Of a stretch of 64,000 bases of DNA, positions 46,780-57,903 are shown in pieces. Numbering within the stretch: the stretch's first letter is position 1; each line of letters starts with the position of its first letter. Position numbers and translations under genes: made by a program. The notes below the pieces were generated by a model. That model ran no database searches. It saw only the letters and a list, made by a program, of their open reading frames with translations, and was not told the DNA's origin. Source of the stretch: Owenia fusiformis (lineage: Eukaryota; Annelida; Polychaeta; Sabellida; Oweniidae); contig CAIIXF020000001.1 in assembly GCA_903813345.2 (NCBI GenBank), positions 48,687,885 through 48,751,884 on the forward strand, in the 5' to 3' direction.

Positions 46780-48539
46780 TTATTTCAGCTTTAGTGCACT
46801 GCATGTAACAGCCCAAGTACAGTGTAGACATTGAACATAGAAGAGAATTTGTAAGTTAGCTTAGCTCAATACTGTAGGTAGCAACACAAAATAAAAAATT
46901 GCTTTATAATAACTATATTGAAAACAAGAAGTTAGAGAATCTATGATGATATGTTCCATTCTAAATACGTGTATTGCAATTGGAGTACCTTTTAAAAATA
47001 CCATAAAGGATGTAACATATCAGTAATATGTGGACGAAATGTAAATGTACCTTGAGAAATTTGAAGAAAAAATGAAGATCGCTGAAGAATTTCTTGTCAC
47101 AAGAGATAATGGGAACAGCAACAGATTTTTATACCTATTATAGATATATTGATAATCTAATAATCTTGATTTCCTACAATCCAAGCATTTTATAAGTAAT
47201 TAAGTATCGTTTAATTATTATCGCAGCCTTAGGTACTATATTGTGATCAGTTTGCTGGGCGTCCCGATGAATTTTGTCTTCAGGTTTCCAGCCAAATCAT
47301 TTTAGGGATTCATCAGAAAGTTTCATAGATGTTTCAATCAAGGAAAGTTGAGAAGTGATTATCTTTTGGGCATTCTGGGTAAATGTATTCTATTCAAGGG
47401 TGCGATTATGTTCAGTCAGTGTCTTGTTTGAAATGTGCCTTCTAATCTCTAATTACAAATGTTAATTGTACGCACCGATCAAAACTGACGACATGTAGAC
47501 TAAAGTTTTGAACGGAGTCCACGCCCCCATCCCTAGTCTTGCTCAAAGACTGTATCCACCAGACATGCTTTCTTGTAGTGAGTTTTAGTTCGTAATACTT
47601 TTTATTTTATGCTTTTAAACCTTTGTTATGAGAAGGATTTAAGTTTAGAAAAGTATTTCTATACACAACAAGATAAAATCATGGAAATATAAGTGCAAGT
47701 ATGAGGAACTATTCTTGACAGTGAAGAGGCAATAGCCATGTGCTGCTCTAAGAACAACAAAGAATCTGATTGGCTGATCAAAAGGTGTTAAGAGATAACC
47801 ATCTAGCATGAATAATTCATATCAGTGTCAACTTACTGGTGGTTACAAGACCCTAAAGAGAAGGATAAAGGGGGGGGGGAGTACAGGGTCTTTTAAGCAA
47901 GACTACCCCATCCCCAGCTATTGGACATTGAGTCCGTTTTTGTTAAATCAGGTGGGTTTCCAAAATGTCGGCGACAGAAAACAGTGGCTGTTAGAAATCG
48001 TGACGTAAAAACTACATAAACTGCTGCCGTGCTTATACTAAGCCATGGATAAGTATTAAAAGGGATGGCGTCATCGAAGAAATGAAAATGATCATTTCGT
48101 TATTCGTAATAACCCGCGTACTAAAGACAAAGATTTGCCTAAAACGGTTTACATTAGTTGAAGTTTTGTGTTCTACTCACTCAGCACAAATGATAGAGCG
48201 TCATTAAACGATCCACATTCTGATAAATCAGTCTCTCTATATCTAGAGCTTGTGAGAGAGGGATTGCCTACAAATATGGGGGCCCTTATATGAGAAAAAT
48301 AACTGTAACATTTAAATCATTTATTGATATTAAACAGTGGCCATATTCTACATTGGAAGACCAATGGGTTTATAAACTCAAACACCGTCAACCATCATGA
48401 TAAACCTTGACTCAAATCTTCTCAGCCCTTCAGGTGAAACAGAAAGATGCTATGAGTATCAGAATGACTGACAATGGTCTACACTCGAAGACTGGATATA
48501 CACTGCAAGATATGCAACAATTTTAACAATTTTTGTACA
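46780..48539. other. Non-coding stretch
   Basis: It includes a G10 run near 47868. No exon or repeat family is recognised. Confidence 0.4.
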
Positions 48540-49110
48540 TAACTTTATATAGAGAACGACTCCGTACGTCCATCTGTCAAGGCAATAACTCAAATACCGT
48601 TGGACCAATATAGTTTATATTTTATACGTATATGCCCCATGTGAGTACAAGTTGTACTCGAATGCCGATTTTAAAATTTGCCACCCGTTTCAAAATGGTT
48701 GCCAATTTTGTGTCGATTTTACAGTATATTAGGAACAACATATAAAACTGTACAATATTTATTTGTTATTAATGCATAAAATCATATAGGATTTTGATTA
48801 AGTTGAAATATATTTATTAAACAATGGCGGCCATCTTGAAAAATGGTGGCCGTTACAAAATATCTTAAGATATTTGCCGTAACTGGAAAAGTGGTTGAGT
48901 GATTTTTTTCATATTTGATATGTGAATACTTATAAGCATGGTCCACTCTCTAATTACATTTGGCAAGTAGGCGGCCATTTTGAAATTTTGTTGAAATTTT
49001 ATAGAAGCATATTCCGGGAGCATAATCGTAATACACTTTGCAAAGACACTTTGGCTAGTCAGCGGCCATTTTGAAAAATGGTAGCCATTTTTATGTGTGT
49101 TATTTTACTT
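48540..49110 (+). repeat. Old relative of the AAAATGGCCGCC repeats
   Basis: ACTCCGTACGTCCATCTGTC at about 48560 resembles the CCGTCCGTC head phrase. Below it, GGCGGCCATTTTGAAA, AATGGTGGCC and AATGGTAGCC recur at 48715-49090. It is diverged and lacks the CTCCGTGGAG tail. Confidence 0.5.
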
Positions 49111-50165
49111 TTTTGGTATAGCTAAAACCTAGTGTAAATTTTAATCAATTTACTAGAAATCGCCATATACGGAAATGGTGATTGCTAGTGACTCTAAATC
49201 AAACTGTTTATTGCTGATACGGTAAACAGTTTTAAGCATTCTTCTTGGATGTGATTAATCAGTTCCCTTGACGTATGATCTCTGAAGGGAATGGGGGCTT
49301 GACAGTTGTATTTTACAGTGTCGAATATTTCTCGAGAAAAATTTGAATTCAAGCCGTAACCTCAATTATCTGTCGACGGCTAGAGAAAATACAAATGCGT
49401 GTAATTAGCGAACTTACAGGTGACTCTTGTGAATTTAACTACGTCCTAATTTCCTAACAGGCTCAAGCAACAAAACTGATTGCCGCGGTAATAATCACAT
49501 GGTCTTAGGAGTGTTCGAAACGAAGGACTATGATAAATTAAAAAGATCGATAAAACTAGTGGATGCTACAGAGATTGCATTTGTAGTCAAGACACGGGTC
49601 TCAAAGTACTTTACATACATTCTAATCTAGGAAATCACCAGAATTTACAAAGTTACCCATGATGATGACACCGAGTATTACATACAAATTAAGTAGATCG
49701 TTTGTTATGTGGTTTTACGAAACTCTTTATAAATACATACATCATTTACTAACTTGTCACATCTCGTCACTTGTGTCACAAAATGACGATGAGCAAATAT
49801 TGGCACACATGGTTGTAAAGGCAATATCCATTATGATTATTACGCTCTGATAAGCATCTATCCAAGGAAATACCTAGATGAACATGGACTTATTCAGGAT
49901 TTATTTTAGATTGTTATTGGGATGGGAATTTGGGTTGCTGATCAACTCACTTCATGGCAGAAGTTTCACATCTTCCAATATCACAAACGACAAACTTTAG
50001 TGAATCATTTCTATCTAGACAGTTTATCAGTTTTTTATTTATATTTTTGATATAAGAACTAATACATGAATGTATGTAATAAATACATGACAATAATAAA
50101 AAATGGACCAACATTTAAAATGTTCCTGTAGATGTAATATACCATATTGGTATCAGTATTGCCTA
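49111..50165. other. Non-coding stretch
   Basis: Nothing recognisable. Confidence 0.4.
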
Positions 50166-50222
50166 GGTCACATTTGCCCCGATTCATCGGCGGGCCCGGC
50201 CGATTGATTATTTTGTTCAAAA
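50166..50222. repeat. Half-copy of the 38117 GC-rich fold-back
   Basis: GGTCACATTTGCCCCGATTC, ATCGGCG, CCCGGCCGAT and TTTGTTCAAAATTG match the left arm at 38117-38178 in order. The right arm is missing. Confidence 0.7.
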
Positions 50223-50255
50223 TTGAAGGTCAAATCTCACATTTTAGGTCGATGT

Positions 50256-50351
50256 TAGCCTTGCCCAAGTCGGTATTTTTTACTTATCTGATCTTGAATT
50301 ATTCATAATAGAAATCAAGATAAGTAAAAGAGACCGACTTGGGCAAGGCTA
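50256..50351. mobile_element. 96-bp MITE with 9-bp target duplication
   Basis: The ends TAGCCTTGCCCAAGTCGGT and ACCGACTTGGGCAAGGCTA are perfect 19-bp inverted repeats, and the stem continues through TTTACTTATC / GATAAGTAAA. GGTCGATGT flanks both ends (50247-50255 and 50352-50360). A 9-bp duplication is typical of Mutator-like elements. Confidence 0.85.
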
Positions 50352-50360
50352 GGTCGATGT

Positions 50361-51368
50361 GAACTCCTGAGAAATTGCACATGATTTAAAAAATTTGGTC
50401 AATTTGAATCAAGTTGAAATCAGTTTAGATTTCAAGTTTTTTCAACATGTAGGTCGATTGGAGGTAACATATTTGGGACCGAGACACATTTAGAAGTGTT
50501 CGACTTCAGTGTTGGGGAGGTGTTCGGATATACAGGTTTCACTGTATAAGTACTTGTACTTTAAGTAGAAACATCAATTTTTGTATCTGTAGCTGCGAGG
50601 TCTTTGCCCTTAACGTGTTTGATCAGATTAACCTGAACTGCAGGAATTCTATTATTGAACAATCATAGTCTGTGTCACCTCAGGTGTCTAGAGCCTAATA
50701 CAAGCAGATGAAGCTCTCTTTTGAGAAGCTAAGACGAATATTGGAAAGGGCATGATACTGTGTGCGTTTACACAGATATTATGTTGTTATATGTTTATAA
50801 CATTTGCTTTGATATTTTACGTATTTTCCTTGTTTGATGTTTTTAAAAAATTGCTTTAAATGCTATTTTATTTTTTCTATTTGATGTTTATACCATTCGA
50901 TGATTTTTTTCTTTGATGTTTTTGAATATTTACAATAGATGTATACCAAATGTAATGTTAACATTGAATTTTGATAACTTCTACATCGTATTGTTTTAGG
51001 CCCCGACACTCAGGGTAAGATCTCTCTTGATGACAAACACGCTCTGTTTGTCCCATTTGCCGATTAACTAAAATATAAAGAACATCGACGTTTCCGATTT
51101 ACTTCTATCAGATATTCCTTGTTTTCGAGCGTATATCAAATTGCGTCTTGCACAACACAAACTAGCAATGCAAATTGATGTGACACATTTGTACTTGACT
51201 AACTAAATGCGAGAAGGTCGACATCACGAAGATGTCTAAAATAACCAAGGTCGTGTTGTTCTGCCTTGGATGCCATCTCCTACACCCGGGCTCCTACACA
51301 TCCTTCATTTAAACAAAATTTGGCTACATTGCATCTACATACACCACATCATAAGCCGTAAAGGATGA
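50361..51368. other. Non-coding stretch
   Basis: The phrase AGGTCGAT recurs at 50450. No gene is recognised. Confidence 0.4.
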
Positions 51369-51373
51369 TATGC

Positions 51374-51560
51374 CAGGCCCGTAGCCAGGATTTGCCAAGG
51401 AGGGTTCACTTTTTGAAAAATTCCAGGGGAGTTCACTTGTGACAATTTTGGTCCAAAATGGCCAAAATCACTTAAAAAGTGCTCAGAATGGTGAAAAACG
51501 GCATGATTTTGAAAGATGTTTTGGCCAGCAGGGGGGCGAACTCCCCTGGCTACCGGCCTG
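51374..51560. mobile_element. 187-bp element of the CAGGCCCGTAGCCAGG family
   Basis: The left end CAGGCCCGTAGCCAGG and right end CCCCTGGCTACCGGCCTG are inverted. TATGC flanks both ends (51369-51373 and 51561-51565). The interior has AAAATGGCCAAAATCACTT and a short G run. It is a short relative of 43057-44083. Confidence 0.85.
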
Positions 51561-51838
51561 TATGCTGTAATGTTTTAGTTTTCCCGACCTTGTGAGCTCA
51601 TAATACATAATACTTATAATACTTATCCTGAAGACACTTAGTGTTTATCGACAACTGTGACAACATTTTATGCTCGTTTGTTTGGATTATTGTGTATGAT
51701 GATTGAAAAATCTAGTGTCAGGAAAATATAACTTTTATGAGTTTTTAGTTGCAAGAATATATTATGTTACTATCGTAACGTGGTAATCTCTAATGTATGT
51801 ATGTAATCTCTTCTAGAGTAAAGTGGTTTATATATATA

Positions 51839-52427
51839 CAGGGTGTCTCAAAAAATGTACCCAAAACTATATCAAGAGCACAGATAAACCAATCAATATT
51901 TTCAGACATTTTTGCATGAAAGTTTTCTCCCCAATACACCATTTTTTCAGTCTTGTCTTTTTGATGCTTTAACCCTTTACCTTTTACACCACATAATCGT
52001 GTGTAACCTCATATTTCGATGACAGCCTGTATCCTAACTACTACATTGTTCATCACATTTGATAATAATTCTGGTGTAATGTTTTGGATTTCTCTTTGGA
52101 TGTTGAGTTGTTAAGTTGTTCTTAAGTTGTTCTTGTTCCTTCAAATAGCCACAGAGAAAGATGTTTGAGGATGACGATGGCAGAACAAACACAGATGAAC
52201 AATGTAGTAGTAAGGATGCTGACTGTCATCGAAATATGAGGTTACATTGACTATGTGGTGTAAAAGGTAACGGGTTAAAGTATCAAAAAGGAAAAACTAA
52301 ATTAAAAACTGTGTATAGGGGAAAACTTTCATCTTTTATCTACAAGACCATGCAAAAATGTCTGAAAATATTGATTGGTTTGTTTATGGTGTTGATATAA
52401 TTTTGGGTACATTTTTGGAGACACCCT
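51839..52427. mobile_element. TA-type fold-back element, 589 bp, about 240-bp arms
   Basis: CAGGGTGTCTCAAAAAATGT (left) and ACATTTTTGGAGACACCCT (right) begin arms that pair for about 240 bp. The pairing runs through ATTTTCAGACATTTTTGCAT and CATATTTCGATGACAG. TA flanks both ends, although the right tip reads CCCTATA rather than CCCTGTA. No transposase is present. Confidence 0.8.
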
Positions 52428-53354
52428 ATATACGATCGCGAGTAGATGGATAAAACAATTAAATGTATCTAATATTAAATTGTCTCAACGTGTTTCCAAC
52501 AATTCACTTTTCTCGTTCATTTTTATCCTTCCTCATCAGTTTAAGGTTTCAATCATCAGTATACCACGGCAAACTTAAAAGACATCACCCGGGACCTCTG
52601 GAACAGCCCAGGGGACAAAGGCTTGGATAGAGAAAATGATGGCGATAATAGACCTGTTAGAGTCAGTCAATTTAAATGCTTTAGGATTTGATTTATAGCA
52701 CAGACATATGTATAGGTAAACGAACATTAACTTAGCTCTGTTTTTGTCATGGATATTACTCAACAGTTATATCGAATATCTAGAATATGATTTTTCCTGT
52801 TATCGTAATTATCCATCCTCCGCTGCCACCAATTATCGCATAATGGAAGATGATTTAAGTAAATTAAACCCCTGGGTGAAGTAAGTAAACGCTGACATTT
52901 TGAGTCAACGTGACCTGGAAACACCTAATTGACCTTGAAAGAATATTTTGTAGATTGAGAATGTATGAAGCAAATCTACTCAGTGATTTCTCCATGCAGC
53001 TTCATTTGCCATTCACTATCATAATTGTTAGATTATTTCCATCATATCGATAACACAAATACCTGTCATTGTTTCATTTGTGTCAAATATTTGTTAATCT
53101 GAATGGAGAATAATAATAGCCCGTTTATACAGCTTATGATTGTGTAATAATAGTCATATTCAATACCATGGACCATACCATACCATTTACTAAAACAAAC
53201 TTTAGCAGGGACGATTTGCAAAGATTTTATCTTTTCGTTTATTGATGAATAATTTGTTTGTAAAAACTGAAGTTGTATGAAAACGACAGATGACCTAATT
53301 ATGACACCTTCCGAGTCCCCCTCAACCTCCTTTCATTTCATTATTTAGCCTGAT
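52428..53354. other. Non-coding stretch
   Basis: No feature recognised. Confidence 0.4.
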
Positions 53355-53515
53355 AGATGGGTAACAGTTATTAGTGGAGGGGACAATTTCCTTATTTGGT
53401 GCTTGAAACAGGGGTAACAGTTATTAGTGGAGGGGACAATTTCTTTATTTGGTACTTTACACAGGTGTTGCAGTTTAGTGACGTTGGTAAATTTCTTTAT
53501 TTGGTGCTTGATACA
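53355..53515 (+). repeat. Three-unit tandem repeat, about 55 bp
   Basis: GTAACAGTTATTAGTGGAGG followed by GGACAATTTC-TTATTTGGT and GCTTGA/ACTTTACA occurs at about 53359 and 53413. A third, diverged unit starts at about 53468. The right edge abuts a CAGGCCCGTAGCC end. Confidence 0.8.
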
Positions 53516-53560
53516 CAGGCCCGTAGCCAAGGGGGGGGGGGTCCTGGGTAGAAATTATTT
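53516..53560 (+). mobile_element. Solo left end of the CAGGCCCGTAGCC family
   Basis: CAGGCCCGTAGCCAAGGG is followed by a run of ten or more G. I found no matching right end downstream, so the copy is truncated or its right end is lost. Confidence 0.65.
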
Positions 53561-54239
53561 CAAAACCATGCAGTTTTTTATCATTCTGGGCTCTTTTCGC
53601 ATGGATTTTCACAAAAACTGTCAAAGAGCAACTGAAACCTTGTGAATCAGGATGACCAGGAGGGGAGAGGGCGTTGATCCTAATGAACCGAAATCACTCA
53701 ATTTTAACCAGTTGGGTAAAGCATACAGTATAATGGAAGTGAGAGCCCTTGGAGAAATTATGCTTGGTAGAAAAACGCCTTCACTAAGTACAGGCCATTA
53801 GTTATTCCCCAGGTGAACCTTCAACCCAATTTTGTGACTGATATACATTGATATAAGAATCACATGGGATGCGAATCAGATCATTTGCTCTATCAGCAAA
53901 TCCAATAAATATTCACTGAGGATCTCATTCATTAACAGAAATCATCCATTCTTATTTTCGAAACAAGTTTCAGAAGTGACGATTTATACATTGAATGATT
54001 CCCTCACTAATATATTGCTTCTATCTTCGTTAGCCTTTTCAATTATGAGTCACACATGATGGCGTTGTTTACAGGTTCTACTTACCATTTTAATTGTTTG
54101 ATTTCGTCTCTTTGGGGAGGCCCTCGTTCAAAAAATCGAACGTATAATTTGATGAAACAAATGTAAAAAGCTTTGAAATGAAAAATGCCAGAGTTTTCTT
54201 CTAATTGCTATCCTAACATCCAGTAGATTGTTTCCGTAG

Positions 54240-54560
54240 CTTCTAGATATCAAATGTCAAAGTAAGTCAAAGAGGATGCTAAGTCGACTATAGCTAGCTT
54301 CGATATCAAATGTGAAATCAGTCAAAGGAAATGGCAAGATGTCCATATACAATAGCTCTTACCAGAGACATATCAAATTTTAGAGTGAGTCGAAGAAAAA
54401 GTCGAGGTGCCCAAAGACTATATATCCTTAGACGTAGGTATCAAATGTAAAGGTCATTAAAAGAGAAAGCGACAGCCATGCCCGTAGACTAAAGCACCTA
54501 CATATCAAATTCTCCGCAAATGCTATTTAAGTCAAAATGTAAAAGGAAGACTAGAGTGCC
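54240..54560 (+). repeat. Diverged tandem repeat, five units of 57-75 bp
   Basis: TATCAAATGTCAAAGTNAGT with variants recurs at about 54248, 54304, 54367, 54428 and 54502. Each is followed by AAAGAGAAAG-like sequence and a CATAGACTATA-like phrase. Confidence 0.65.
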
Positions 54561-55502
54561 AAGCTAATAAGTGATATGACATTTTACGTGACAAACTCCA
54601 TGGAATAGCTAATGCGAAATTCGAACATAAATTTTACAGTTGCACATAGTATATAATTGAGCCATATGTTGCATGCTTACAAATGACTGCTTTTAGCATT
54701 CAGAATGGTTCTTGTTCAATTAATTATTGTAGGATCCTGATTTACGAAATTATCAGACAGCGTATTCTAAAGGTTACTTTGCGTTAATGTCATCAGAATA
54801 GCGCTGAGCAGTATGTAAACTCTTTTAGTTGCAGTTATTTGATTTATTTGGGGACACGATCTATTGTCAAGAGAGCAAATGGGACATTTAAACAGACACA
54901 AGAAAGGTTTTTTATTATACAAAATGGCCTTTTGCCGCAGAATAGTTTAATCTACAATGATTCGATTATCAGCTTCAGTCAACTTTCAATTCCGTTTTAT
55001 AATTGTCTTTAGACATATATTCTTTGACCATATCGAAATATTGACTTTCAAAAGGTAGTCTTCATTAAAGTTGCAAAAATGAGTTAATTTTTGTGTTGAC
55101 TTAAACCAGCGTTCTCAATACTTGGCATAATCACCATATTTCCAATCAGACTTGTTCTACAGATAGTAAAGTACTAAACTACAATTTGCTTGCTGTCAAG
55201 TACAAACCCCCTATACTTTATTTAGACGTATTAATCACTGAATAAAGGCCCAATTTATGCCTTCGAATCTATTCTCCTCCAATAAGTCAGGATATCAGAT
55301 AGATCTTTAAATACGAAGTAATCTCCGCAAGGCCCGACATTCTAAGTATCTCTTTACCATCCTCTTTTAAATGGTCACTGTGAGATATTAAGTCGAGTAA
55401 TCATTTTGCATTAAAAACGATGACAATGTATAGCAACAATAAAATTCTGAGAAAAAGTCTTTTAAAGGTCCCGTGCAAAATACTTTTATCATCCAAACAT
55501 TA
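54561..55502. other. Non-coding stretch
   Basis: Nothing recognisable. Confidence 0.4.
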
Positions 55503-55504
55503 TA

Positions 55505-55900
55505 CAGGGTGTCAAACAAGTCCCGTCCCCCTGCTACAGCCAAATCTTTAATGTATGGTACCTAGTGGGATATACCATTGGAAAAATCATCCAAAGTTAT
55601 GTTAACTCACCAACCCTCAAGTATTTTGGATGAAATTTACCTACATTTTCACGATGTCTTTTATAGTTAGTTTACCCTCCTTAAACAGTTTTTATTGCAT
55701 CAAAATGAGAAGGATATGACCTCAGAAATATGTCCAAAAGTTAACCTTTTTTCGCATTCCACTTGAAAAAAATTGATTGACATGTGTCAGATATATGCCA
55801 ACCAATGTAACTTTTGAAGACCTTTCCAATGATATATCACACTTGGTACCATATATGTTGTTTTTTGCTGTAGAGGGAGGCGGACTTATTTGACACCCTG
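55505..55900. mobile_element. TA-type TIR element, 396 bp
   Basis: CAGGGTGTCAAACAAGTCCC (left) and GGACTTATTTGACACCCTG (right) are inverted ends, and TATA precedes and follows. A further inverted pair inside involves TATGGTACC (about 55554) and GGTACCATA (about 55844). No transposase is seen. It is Tc1/mariner-like by its TA target. Confidence 0.8.
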
Positions 55901-55902
55901 TA

Positions 55903-57903
55903 TATTGTGATTTAAAGGACTTCCCTAGATGTTTTTCTAAAATATATTTTTCGATTTTTTAAAAAGACGAGTACTTTTCAATTTGTAGATAGATCGGTAT
56001 TTTGCCAATGTTTAGCAGTGTAGTAGATGTAGGTGAGCCCAAAAAAATGTTACTATATCGCCAAAACAATAGTCTGTCACTTTTATTTGACCTTTGTTTG
56101 GCATCTGTAAGCGTTCGGCGGTGGACCTTTGTAACAAATGGCAGGTAGTGACATTTTGCATGTAATGCCTTGTTTTAATAAAGTGCAAATAAATACAATT
56201 GCGGACCACATTTTGTTCCCATGTACCACTCCATTAGAAGGTGATGTGATTGTAACTTTACATAGGGCCTTTAAAGGTAAACCAGAAAGGAAAGAATATT
56301 TTGAGTTAATATCCTACATCAATGTGTCATGCTCAAATGAGTTCAATATCTACACTGAATATAGAATACATGTGCATGCAGACAAACTGTTTCTGAATCT
56401 TGTTTGACAACATTTTTAAAGAACAGAACGATCAGAGACAATATAAAGATCCGTGTTAGGGTTATTACCACGCTGAGTAGACTTAGAATAAACGAGCGTG
56501 GCCATTTATCACATGATAGAGCAACATAAACCAATTCTCACTTTAAAGGTCTGGGAATCAGAGGGGATTTAAATTTCCGTCGATGTGCGCTGAATACATT
56601 GGCAACGTTTTCCTGAATTCTGTATGTAATAAAAGAGATCGTATTTGATTCTGCAGTAACATCTATGGCTAATCAATAGATAATGTAAATTCCGACAAAA
56701 ATTAGAGATGATAGGATTTGCATTGACTTATGTTTTAATTGTACTTTGTATTCATAAATAATTCCATTTCCGATTTTACAACAAAGCGAAAATAATTATT
56801 CACGATGTATGTTTTGAAGGCATTAATAGTTGTCGAGAAATAGCTGTAATCCAGTCGAGGATCTTACCAAACGTTGTGTGGCTCTTTCCGAGACGAAAAC
56901 TCTAGAACCGAAGATCGCTACCAGTGTCCCCTTGCGCCAGCAGATACGAAGTTGGTTACTCTAAAATAACTTAATAGGATAAAGAAAATATTGCCCTTTG
57001 TATTCGTTGGACTTTGTTTCTTAATTTAAGATAGCTTCGTTGCAATTGTAGTTTATAGCCAAACTCTGCGCGCATGGTAAGAAAAGATCGAGGACATTTT
57101 TGTATCCGGTCGCGATATAGTGGTTCGAATCCCGGTATCGGATTTTGCCATAAAGGATCATACGCAAAATAAATTACTGTGCTCTGTAGGTTTTTGCTCT
57201 GTTTGCATAACAGATCAGAACAATGGTGCCTGGTACAGAATATAATGACATGTAAATTGTACAATGTTTTAGTTTCTTTAGCAGTATTTCCTCGCTGTAC
57301 CACGGGAGATGTACCAGGGACCAGTCTCTTAGTATAAATTGACTACAAGTTCATGCCTTTGCACAGAGACATTATGTTTTATATGTCTCTGCTTTGCATT
57401 GTGATACACTATTGAGCTATATTGGAAATATGCTCGGGAGATTAACGATACTTTTCGGTCAGGTTTGGTGTTAATATAACCGTTAATTCGTTGATCAATG
57501 AGGGATGATTTGCCTATAACATACTACAGTATCTATGTGATATATGCATCTGCATTTATTTCCGTTTAAGACATGTGCTAGGATGATTGCTCGAATGTAA
57601 TACAACTATACTGTTCTAACTCTGTTAACCGACATTAGATCATATCAAAATGTGGTTATAGTACATTTTATACATAGGCTGCTCGAACCATTTGATTAAA
57701 CGTGTTCAGGCACTGAATATTTAATGCCACTTTTGCAGTAATACGATGGAGGAGATATGGGATACATACGGAAAATAAACGTATATTTGCCTGTTCGCAT
57801 GTGTGTGTCTAGAAATTAACCACTCAAAATATCAGTTCCGTGAGTCAAATGTAATGTCTTCTCATTAAGTACTCCGTGAGAGGAGAGTCGAGAGAAAAGC
57901 ATT
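55903..57903. other. Region upstream of the tetraspan gene
   Basis: I see no TATA box close to the start codon. A tRNA B-box-like GGTTCGAATCC (57123-57133) lacks a paired T stem. An 89-codon frame at 56138-56407 has no family resemblance. The tetraspan gene's promoter and 5' UTR probably lie here but cannot be placed. Confidence 0.4.

Noticed and set aside
56138-56407. 89-codon frame upstream of the tetraspan gene
   Set aside because: No motif, signal peptide or splice partner; the length is within chance for this region.
57119-57145. tRNA-like GGTTCGAATCCC (B-box)
   Set aside because: The T stem does not pair beyond two bases, no A-box or acceptor stem can be placed upstream, and the surroundings are not tRNA-like.
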